A stretch of 64,000 nt of DNA, taken from NCBI GenBank assembly GCA_951230915.1, contig OX579636.1:27401567-27465566 (forward strand), read 5' to 3'. The position numbers and the translations under genes were made by a program. The stretch is from Antitrichia curtipendula. Taxonomy: Eukaryota > Streptophyta > Bryopsida > Hypnales > Leucodontaceae. Below the pieces are notes generated by a model. That model made no database searches and was not told the origin of the DNA. It saw nothing but the letters and a program-made list of their open reading frames with translations. Of this stretch, positions 39,201 to 51,200 are shown piece after piece (the stretch's first letter is position 1; every line of letters starts with the position of its first letter).

Positions 39201-42200
39201 AGGGCAATGTGGTGTAGAAACTCTAAAATTGCTAGCCGTGTTACAATTAGAAGGTTAGAAATTAAATGGAATTTAAAAGGCGTTACAAGTGGCAAAATTT
39301 AATGCGGCTGGGCAGGGGTGGGTGGGGGTGGGTGGGGGTCTACTAATGAGATTTGCAAAAACCTGCTCAGTTGAAGTTGCGATGGGAGGCTCGGCGCTCG
39401 CTTCACAAACTGCAAACAAAAGAAGGGCTTCAGAAACTCACTTCGGAAAAAGCGACATGCATTTCCTAGACTACAATGAACTCAAAGCGCGATGAAGATG
39501 TTAAAAACGATCATATTATAACTACAACCAATGACAAGATTCTACTTCTAACCTAGGTTCCTTTAAACAATAATAGTAAAGATCAGTATAACACTTCGAG
39601 AGAATGCTCATAGATCCTGTCCACTGGTTGCTTGACTTTACAGGAAAATATGTTATTCACGAAAAGTTGTCATTGGAGATACAATTCATTTGAAGTCACT
39701 GTCCTTGAACCGAACAACGATGTAATTGGAATGGATAGTACCTGGACGAACTCATCTGCGAGACTTCTACCACTACACAAGCTGCTGTGCAGCGCTCGCA
39801 TGGGCTCGAAAATCGGCAGGTCTGGGAAAGGAAACAAATCCTGAGAAAGATATTTGAAAACGCATAAGTCAACCATAAAATCAACTGGATCGTAAAATTC
39901 CAATAAAGAGAAAACCTCGACTCCTCGCCAGGGACGACAATTTGCAAACTGCATACAATCTGGCCCTATCAACCGGCCAAATTAATGTAGCTGAACATGA
40001 ATGGCCCTGGAAACCAAGATGACAAACCCATATGAAACAATGTGGCAGACGTTTGACAAAATGCAACTAGCAGAACCACTAGTAGAAACTCTCAATGTCA
40101 TTCCAGAAAATCTAGTCACGTTAAACCCTGCTACTCGTTAGTACCATGCAGTTCTTAAAAAGAAATTGCCAATTGTAATGCAGCCAGAATCATGTACGTC
40201 TGGCGGTGAGTTCTCTAATAGAACCCAACAAGCAGTCTTACATTTACGCAGAGATTTGTGTCACACAAACGTCCACCAACGGTGTTCACGAACTTACTTT
40301 GATAGAATCATGTAAAGCGTGGCTGGCTTTCACCGTCAACCGCTCCAATAATCCTACCAACAGCATGTGTGGTTGAAGCGAGACATTCGATTGAAGCTCA
40401 TCAAAATCAAAAGAGACTCGGTCATTTGCTGTGATGCACGAAACCACCTTCGACACGATTGACTGTAGAACAAGCAAAATAAGAATGAGAAGCATGACTC
40501 CCAATATATGAAATGAACCTCAATTTGCAGATCACCCTGAAACAGTATTGAAGCCTGCTGAACCGTAGTCACCTATTAAACGTAAGAGTTCGATTACAAT
40601 GTACGATGTAGATACGGGTCTGAGCTCACAACAGAACTATGCTAGGTTTCCCAAGCTACAAATTCCCTGGGTGACGGCTACCTGAAGCTGGTCGCTAAAC
40701 GTATTCGCAGAACTCAAGGGGGAAGATTCGACTTTGTCCAAAAGGTGTGCCAGAAGTGTACAGCATTGCTTTTGCAGGTCTTTGATCTCTATGGACTGCA
40801 AGATAATATGCACGACATAACTGCGCTCATAACGGCAACACGTTAATGTGGTCAGAGGGTAACAGGCGTTGAAGCGACGGCAATGCGATGCGAACACATG
40901 GTGATTTGGAAGCCAACCTATTGTTCTAGCAATTAGAAAAGGATTGTTTACTTATTTCAATTAAACCCAACAGGCCCAAATAGCTGATAATGACCAGTTC
41001 CATATCTATTGGAGTTGAATGAATCATTTAGGAAGGTTCAAGGAAGGCAACAAAATGTTCCACTACAAAGAAAAATTCATGCCCTACATTTTGAACAGTT
41101 ATTAGAAATATGGTTGAAAGTTATTATAATCGGATATTAGCTTCCGAAGTGGACCTTCCGTATTTCACATGGCAGTCATGGTTTAAGACAGGAACATCTC
41201 ACCGACAAGTGCTGGAGACAACCAATCGTTTGTCTATAACAGTCAAAATAGCCATCAAGCTGGCCAGTAAATGGCGCCGATGACGTGGATGACTAGCAGA
41301 GTCGATCTCGTAGTGCAGCTGGAGAAGAAGCTGCACAAGCGTCCGCAAAGGAAGTATAAAGGTCAAAGAGATTTGAAATTTAAAAAGCCCTAGTAAATCT
41401 GAATCGATTTTCTTGAGGCCAAAGGATAGCCGTTTCCACATATGTTCGATCTAGGAAAATGAGAACAACGCAATTAAATATTGGTACTGCACAATACATA
41501 CCATAAAGACACGATCAGGCCGAAAAACCTGCATCTTGTCAACCACTCCTTCCTCTTGTGAGACAGGTTCTCTGCAAAGGAAACAAGATTTTAAGTAAAA
41601 CTACTGCTTGTAAGTAACCTATAGCTGGACTTATAAGTGGTTCGAAGACTACGCGTCAATGTATTGGAATGAAAATAAAAGCCCAAAGTTAAATAAATTT
41701 GAACGAAGTGACCGTCGCAAGCTCACAGCAGAGATATCAACAACAATATGACTGGAGCCCTTACATATCCAAAAACCCATCCACAACAGTTCGTACAGCA
41801 GTCGAAATAGCATCTTTTGTGAAGTGGGGGGGTTGCGGCGTCTCCACGTCACCGCATAATCTGAAAAGAAAGTTGACTATCGCAATCTGAAAAAGTTGAA
41901 ATTTCTCCAAGTTAGAGAAGGCGAATTTTCAAAGACAGCAGAACAGACCACCTGATTCCTGGGCGGGGGAATATTGATACCTACCATGTGCTTACGAATG
42001 AGAGTATCACGCTCATCTTCTGACAAATGAGCCGCTGACAACATGTCCCTTTGTAGTACCGCTCCAGCCTTCTGCTGCTCCTCTGGAGTTCCATGGGAAT
42101 GCAGCGGCAGTAGACTTGCAAAAGTTGAGGCGAAATGACGCCTCACAAGTCCAGAGAGTGGAAGAGAAATGCTCTGCCGTTTTCTCAACATATTTAGCAT

Positions 42201-45200
42201 TGACCGATTTCAGACTACGGAATGTAATGCCATTCTATGTCTTACAGAAAAACATCGAGACGAATTGGTAACAAACTGAGACGAATTAATAAAACATTTG
42301 GCAGGACAGTATACACACCCTAAGAAGAATAGGAAAAGAGAATAGAAGAATGTGAGATTTCTAATACACACCGTAGCTATCCATTCCAGCTCATCCTTGT
42401 CGTCATGGAGGAATAGGGATGGAAGAAGCCAGGGACAGCATTGCTCCAGGAATACCGCTGTGTCTACGCTTCCGCTGAGTACGTTCTTGATCTAAAACAC
42501 AGGTACAAATGCAAATGTGACAACTGCTGGTCGAAGCAAATGAAACCGCTACATATAGTTGCTGTCAAAATCAGATTGTGGGACTACATCCACCAGCTAC
42601 CCCTTCTACAGCGCATCATGAAATCTAGAAAAAAATTCCACGTAATAACCCCTCAAAACAGGAACGAATAAGAGAAAAGATTACATGTAAGTTGGAACGT
42701 ACGACAGAAGTGGGAATCGATAAGCTTACCTCAACAAGTGATGGTATGGACAGACGAGCTTTCACCCATCTGGTCAATAGCGCTCCCATCAAATAATCAA
42801 GATACTGCGAACAGGATTTTTTGTCACATGGTTCAATGTGGGATTTTCCAACCACTAGAACCCTGATGAGGTTTTTATAAAATATACGTAGACCAGCTAG
42901 GTTCGAATTAATTATGCAACAGCGGAGATTGCCAACGTAACCGAGATTTCAAAAGAAACATCTGGTGTGATCACACAAACAACTTGAGAATAATATCCCA
43001 ATAATTAATAAATACATAAATATTCACTAGTAAGACACCTCCGACATATTAAACAGTTGAATGTCACACCAAGAGACAGCAACATAGACGACGAAAAGAA
43101 CTTAACCCAGACTCTTGAAGCAGATACGCAAAACAATATTATTAAAATGAAACAGTCCAAATAGCATCTTAAGAGGTTTCCCGGCAACTTGATAAAGAAC
43201 AATTAGTTATGCTGACCTTCCAGCGGTGCGGATACCGTAGTTGATTTGCTACTGTATCCAGGATATTACTGACGAGAAGTCTGCAGCAGAGTCGCAACAG
43301 CAAGACATCAGACACAGCCTAATCCAATTTCCACTGTACTTATCAAACCTCACTCTGAGATATTACAACAATTCAGTTCGTTGTATAAAATGTACGCACT
43401 GATGGGCTCCTAGATACTTGATGCATTGAAATGAGACAGCAGCAGCAAAAATGCTTCATCAAGATATTCAGTCATCTAATTCAGCTACCATAAAGATGAT
43501 AATAAAAATTACCAACCTTTGTGATGGATTCAGGGCAGCATGAGCACACAGCATGAACAAAGCCTGTAAGAAAAGTCACAATCAGTTCAAAACCGATGCA
43601 AAATCATCTCGAGAGTGATCCTGGATCCAGAATATCTGCATGAAGGTCAATGCAGAAAGTCTCGCACAAATTAGATTATTAGACTGCCGAGTTGCTGATT
43701 GCCAACCTTACCCAGTTAACCCCTATTGTAAGTGCCCAATTGGTCAAAAGTGGACTATCTATAGGAGTCAATATAAATCATTTAGAAAGCTTCAAGGAAG
43801 CCTCCAGGTACCGAATAGATAGCAGAGATCATACCCTATATTTGCAAAAATAGAAGGACGTTTTAAAAGTTACTATAATCGACTCCTAGCTTCCAAAGAG
43901 AAATTTCTATTTTAACACGGCTGATTAATAATTCAGCAACAGGATCAAAAACTGCATGGTTCCCATCGATACCGGACTGAAATGCGTACCTCGCCTTCCA
44001 CTTTGTCGCTAGATGCAGCAATTTCTCCTAGAGTAAGCAAAGTTGTTTCTGTTAAAGGTACGGCTTGTGTGCCTGCCGACTTGACTTCTGAAGCCCGGAC
44101 TACCTTGCTTCTTGTTACCATCGCCATCTTGACTCCAGAATTGGCACTGAGAAAAACAAGTCACAATTTACAACCATTCTCCTCCAAGGTATTTCCCGAC
44201 GAGTAAGGCATAGAAGAAGTTAGACTGACTATCAAGGAACAAAGATTCAGCCTTTCTGTTCTCTCCAAAATTACTATTTACATAAATTATAGGGTGTGCA
44301 GCCCCATGTCCAGCCCCATGTCCAGCACGATGTCTCATAAGCTTACCATATATCACGGAACAGTCCATGATGTCCGTCCCACGTCTGGAAGAGAACCTTA
44401 GCTCGGACAGAAAATAGACGTCTGACTCTGTACTCCAAGTCATGCATGAAGCCCAATAGTTTCTCCGTTAACTCCTGCAGACAAACGGCTGTAAAATTCT
44501 CGAAGGCTACAAAACGCAAACAATATATAATTGATTTACAATCATAATTATATAACTGCATTACGAAAAGTTGAGAGCGTTAAAAGTTCCAATACTGGGC
44601 TCATTTAGAATAGTAAGCTATTCTAGCCACTCATTCAGTTAAATCTATGGGCACAGTAGCAGAGGAGCAAGAAACTACGTGAGAGGCAATGTAGCATACA
44701 CAGGTCAACCAGTCTTACTCGATGCAGTTTCAGGTATGGGACATCGTAAACTCGCAGACATGTGCTTAAACTTCTGACAAACGACTATCAAGTCTTTATT
44801 CGAACCATTTTGGACACACACAAAACTTCAATCAAGCTATCTTGCTGAAGCGATCAGAACTGAAATGAACCAGTTAGCTACCCCTAAACCCACTGCATGT
44901 GCTAAAACATGTGCCCAACAAAAAACCTACAGTGAAAATAAAAACTCAGAATCAGTTGCGATAACTAAGAAGGATAGAGATCTCGCGTACCTGAGCCGTA
45001 CTTGGGGAGACCAGAATATAGTTGAAGACCGTGTTAACAAACTTTTCTCGAGTAGGCCAAAGAAGGAGATTCATTTTCTCGATGTCTGCTATGAAAGAAG
45101 CCAGCCGAGGCAACACCTATAGTTCCAGAATCCCACCAGACAATACACGCCACAGAATCCACATGATTACGTTTTGATCCTCACAACTTGATCTGTCATT

Positions 45201-48200
45201 GTTCATGTATTAGATCTGCCATTTATTATATACTATAATCAGAGGAGTACTTTAAAGTAAGTAGTCAACCTCTTCTGAAAGTAACTGCACTCCTTTGATT
45301 GGAGAAACTTTGGCAGGGCTTCTACAGTCACTCTCATCCTGCATCAGAAAGTTGGTCAATATAGCATCGATGCCTTGCAAAATATCGTACCGAGCCGACT
45401 CACTATTCTGGCAATCTTCACGAAGCTTCTCCATACAGTGCACCTGAGGGTCAGAGAAAAACGATTAACAAACGTTAAAAGAGGCCTTTTCATAAGTTCA
45501 TTCTATTTAAAAAGAAGCACGACGAGAAAGACGAGAATAGGTGAAATATTTCTGAGATTGTGTCACTAGACTCACACATAATGCCCAACCACAACGGAAA
45601 TAGAAAAATTCTCAGGAGATGTGAGTGACCTATGTGACGATCTAGAACGAGAGTAACAAAGCCACGAGGTCAAACAAAAACGCTAGAATCATAAAGTGAG
45701 AAACGCAGATCAGGGGCCCACCGTTTCAGGTAAATGTGAAATAGTTTTCTCTTTCATAAGCTCGCATAAAATAAGCACGATTCTCCAGCGCATCTGCTCA
45801 AGAAAGTGCAACGGTCAAGGCACACTTCTCTGCGAAATAGTAGACATTGAGCCAAACTGGAAACTTATTCCTCTTCTAGAATGACTCCGGGGTGGTGGGG
45901 TGGGGTTAGGTGATCTACTCGGTCTCTACAATTCAAGAATCAAGATAATCAGCAATGAGGGGTCCCTGTAGGTGTTAAGAATGGATTGAGAATGGGAAAA
46001 AAAAATTAAAGAACAACGAAGACTCAACCGTAACTACATCCCAGAACGAATCTCTCGGTGAGTCCGAACCTTGCTGTCTTTCTCATCGTCTAGTAGTTTC
46101 AAGAGAACCTTGCATGTTGCCTCTGGCAGAACACGCCCAATATCAGCAATCATTTTCAAACAGAGCTCCTTCCATTGGTCGTAAAGACTATTATTTCTTT
46201 TCTTTGTTGAGCCTAGTCCCTCAAGGCTTTGAGAGCCCTGAAGGCCCGTCTCAGAAAACTCATCCAAATCGACATCCATCAGTTTGATTTCCCCCTCACG
46301 GTCCTCAAACATTGTTACAGGGCTGCCTGGAATTTCTTCCTGAGCCAAAGAGCTCACAGATGCAGCGAGAGTGAGAGCACTTGAAAGAGTGCCCAGGAAC
46401 CTGGTCATCAACGGGGAACCAGTAACTGGCGTGTCTGCTTCGTCAACGAGCCCTTCGTTGGATACCAAGACTGCCCGGCCCGGTGAAGACACAAAACTTG
46501 ATAAGGCTGCCAGAGCTGCTGGCGAGAATTCATGAAGGAAGGAATTCAAACAAGCACATAAAGCGGAACTTCTCGTCGGATCGCTTGATTGTATCCGATC
46601 TCTGCAATTCTCGAGAACAGAAAGACACACCTCAAGTATGTTTGACAAACCTGACCATACTCTACCCTTGGAGCACCAATCTGGCAGCCGTTGGCCCCTG
46701 TATCAATCAGTCCAGGATAAGGCATTAAATGAGAAATTCTATTCCAAAAGTACACACGACCTTTTACATGTCAGAAAAAATCCTTACCTATCCAGAGCAT
46801 TGCGGTAGAACTGGGAACTGAAGTCAACACAGTAGGCAGCTGCACTGTAAACATGCAACGATATGTTCTAGAGCCAACTTTCGTAGAGTTGAAGGAGCAA
46901 GGGCCCAATCCCACCTTCTTAGCATTGAATGTTCAACTCCAAAAATACAGTATGCAAGCAAACCACTTAAGAAAAAGAGGTATTGTAACGATGCTGTCAG
47001 CTCAGTCTTCTTCTGCAATATAAAATTCACTTTCTGCAAAAGCAGCTCCGATAAGTACTGGAGAAGAACATCACTGCTTGAACGCGGCAAGGGGCTGCTG
47101 CTTCGTTTGTTTGTATCCGACGCACCCTGTCCGATCCCCAGTATGAGAGTGCACTCATTAATCCACAGATTCATTATGTAAACATCTCTCCATAAGGAAC
47201 AAGTAAGCTCAGAGCATCACTTGTAATCAAATAACTTAGGATTGAGCAAGTGCCTTATGTTACAACGCTTAACGTTCGCTCTGCCAATAGTTTTTTAATA
47301 CCTGAAGTTTCCAATATTAATACCACAATGTTACGTAATGAAGACGCTGAAAGAGACATTATCTATGTTATTTGGCGTTCACTTTGGATTCAAAGGTGAA
47401 ATCAACCCCGTGAGAAAATCTTTAAAACCTACAGAGATCCAAGGTGAATGCAACAGTACGTACCATATGAATTGGAATAACCCCGGTTCTGGGTGAAAAA
47501 TATAAAGAGCGGTCCATTGACTCCAAAACCAACTTCTGTTTTTTGCACTGTAGAGTTTGCACAGAAAACAGAATAAATCATGATGAGCTCATACTTGCAA
47601 ACCCGTAAAGACAAGCAATTTGCCCTACTACACAACTGAGGTTATTTATAATTAAGGAACCATATAACAACGGCCCAGAGTGCAAAAATTGCATAAAGTT
47701 ATAAGATTAAGGGTCCTTTAAAGAGTTGAGGATAAAAGGATTAGCAGTTACCAAACACCAGGGAAGATTAAAAATTCGGTTTAATGTGTCCAGAAAGAAA
47801 AATAAGATTCCTAATACAGAATTGTTCAGTCAGAACTGAGCGTATCAAATGCAATCAAGGTCCAGAATGACGTCTACCTCTGCCCAGTGAGGCAATTCTT
47901 TGGTCAGGTCCAGTGACGCATAATTTTGAAGTGGTGACTGATTTTGGGGATGCATTGGAACGTAGCCCAGACTAAGCGCAAATACTGCTCCACTAAGAAG
48001 AACCAAAGGAATTGCTTCCAACACTGTCCCCTTTGGTTTCTCAGTCTCCTAAAATGAGTTTGTCAACAAAATGATAGTGAAAAAATGCAGATATTAACAC
48101 ACTTGCCCGCAAATAAAACAAAGACTCTCTATCACTACGGGTCCTGCAAGGTCGACTATACGACTTACAGTGACTAACCTACAGTATATTATAAAGCTCT

Positions 48201-51200
48201 GACCTGGAGATCCAGAGATGTCAATGACCACGCAAGAAGCTTTTGGCGAAGGTTCAAATCAGCTTTAGATACAGCCTGCTTCATTCAAGAGCTGAAACCA
48301 TGAGCGTATGACAAAACCGACTAAATTTAACCGGTTATAAAACCTAAACTTCTTCCAGCGTCGAATGTGTTTAACTGGCTCATATGATTTTTCGGTCATT
48401 AAACTTTATCAATCTTCAAAATCATAAAAAAACGAGACAACATGGCAACATGCAGCATTACTTTCCAAAGTTACAAAATGACACTTTTTTTAATTACGAC
48501 GTCACTAGAAAAAAGGTGAAAATACCTGACTTCCAGGACATGCGAAGAACGCAGCAATAAAATAGAGAATGTTCCTGATATCGAACAGTATCGTCAAAAT
48601 TGGTTAATATTGGTATCTAAATTTAAATAGAACGTCAAACTCAGGATATAAGGTAATAAAACTGGCATATTTCGAAGTGACGAAAGCAAGAAATTAATCC
48701 GAATTCTTAATCACAATCCTCACAAATGAGGTGATTCATGAATCAGCAAGCAAATCATTATATTTCATTACTTTCAAGGTCACAACCTTGTACTTACCCG
48801 GAAGGTACCTCCGAGAACACTTGAAGGTCCCAAAAAGCAGGAGTAATGTTGTAAACTTGCATCGATCTCTAAAAATTCCATGAAAAAACCACACGATTGG
48901 TCACAAAGCGTCATGCGTAAAATTGTCATCTAAACCCAACTCATATTGGAAAAAATGATAAAAATTGGGGTATCTAGATACTATATCATAACATTCAGCC
49001 AAATTCCAAAATTCTGACTGAATTAAATTTGATAACATCGTAAGGATTCTCTAGAGTAGTGGTTGTGTTCACAACATTCATGACTGTTAGATATAATGAG
49101 AAAGCACCAATTCCATAGCATGCTCTCACTAGTCGACTCGGCACGTCCTGAACATCTACGGAAATGCCCTCAAAAGTAAAAGTCATTGCTAATGAAATAT
49201 AAAGAAAGACCTTTCACTGATAGTGAAGACCAAAACCGACGAAACATACAGAAGCCACAACGCAACAAGTGGTGAAATTTGTTTACCATGGTAGCAATTA
49301 GCCCGAGTAAACGAAAGGACTCGTCCACCTGCAGTGAAAATTAAGGCGTCGTACACAAGCATCACAATTCAATCAATAATTCCAACTCTTAATACATTTT
49401 ATATGAAACATAAATTAGTGACAGATTTCAGAGACGTTTACATTCTACAACAGCAAAAAAATAATATTACAGTACCAAATGAGTACAATATAGAAATGGA
49501 TCACAGCGAATCTTAAGTATAAACACGCTGACTCTGAAGGGGGATTAAAGTATTACCACGGGTGAAACGTTAGTAATTAAAGGTAGCCAGTGAAGTATAG
49601 AGTCCCATATGGATTTCCAAACACTTGCTTTCTGCATAAAAACGGAATTTATATGCACACACAGTGAGAAGTTTGCAGATAAACATAAGAAAAGTATCGT
49701 TCGTATGTGCCAGAAGATATAATATAAGGAGTTTCACCAATATACCATGCTCAATGTGTCAACCGACGAATTAACTGCGCCACGCCAGAGATTGCTCAAC
49801 TCTTGGAGGCACCTGTGAACAACCGAAGACAAGTGTCATACAAATACGTATTCCAGCATCCACACAATGCAACTGATAACTAAGCTGGATAGAAACGAAT
49901 GACTTCGTGAAATCATCAAGAATCTTCTCGCTGATATGCCTTGCCTTGAATGTCACAGCGTAATCAATCAATCCCAAGCCGTATCAGTCTACAGACTACG
50001 TGGCTAAGATCACTTTACTTCTCCTAATTACTCAGAAATCTTAACGCTCAGGAAATGTTAACCTGAACAGCACAAAACATGAAAGCCTAAATCCCATAAA
50101 TACCAAAATAAATGTTCTACTCAAGCCCAGTGTTCCAATAGCGGAGGACAATACCGAAGAGTCCAAACGGGAGCTCCAAAGCTCCGGGTGTTCACGCCTT
50201 CAGTCATAACTCTACCCACAGAGACGAATATCAATGTGTAAGTTCAGTCACTAGATGAGAATCAGAAATATCATTCATACACAACAAGCTAAAAAGTATG
50301 TACCACAATATGGGCATGAGTGTCTCTGCCTAATTGTGGATTATTAAAATAACCTTGCTTGAATAATACACCCTACACGTGCTCCCAATGTCAGATGCCT
50401 TAACCACTAAGGGCAGCCATTGCAGATCGCTCACATTATGCTACTTGTTACCAATACTTAGTGGAATAATTGTAACTCATTACAATGAGTCATGAGCCGA
50501 ATAGTACCGTTCTAAGTTGCCAGCTAAACCATCAAGCCATGCTTCAAGAATGTTGGAGGGTAATTGAGGCCCAAAATTGCGAATCAAAACACAAAATGCT
50601 CCATCCCTGTAAACCACACCAAACACCGCTGCTTGTTACGAAAGCTTCATCTCAAACATTCACAAAATCTTAGTCATACAAATCTGAAGAAGCACAAATA
50701 TTGAACTTTCACAGAAATCGTAGTCATCGTATAAATCTGAAGAAGCACAAAGACAAACCACAAAATTTTGGCAGTAGTTATCTTCTCCCCCAGAAGAGCA
50801 TACACAGACTCCCTTCTCCTGCGCTTACTAGCGTTCCCATGCACCCTCCCAATCTTATCTCTCTTGCCTACCTGCAAAGTGAATGACATGGATCATGTTG
50901 TTGTGCCCATTGTAAAACACACGTTGGTATGCAAGGTGCTTCTGCGTACACTAAGTATCAAACATATTACCCAGAATAAGCAGTGCAGACACTGTTGTTT
51001 AATTATCGTGTCAACAAAGCCTTTTCGCAGTCAATATTCTGGTACCTCTTGCCTACACCGGCTTCTTTTCCGAATTAACCTAACAATGTTCAATGTTCCT
51101 GGTGAATGCCCTGATGCTGAACATGAGTTCAGGTCGAGTGTAGTGCATCCTTAAGAAGCTACTAAGAATCTCGTGCCTCACTGTTGTAAGAGTTTTATTC

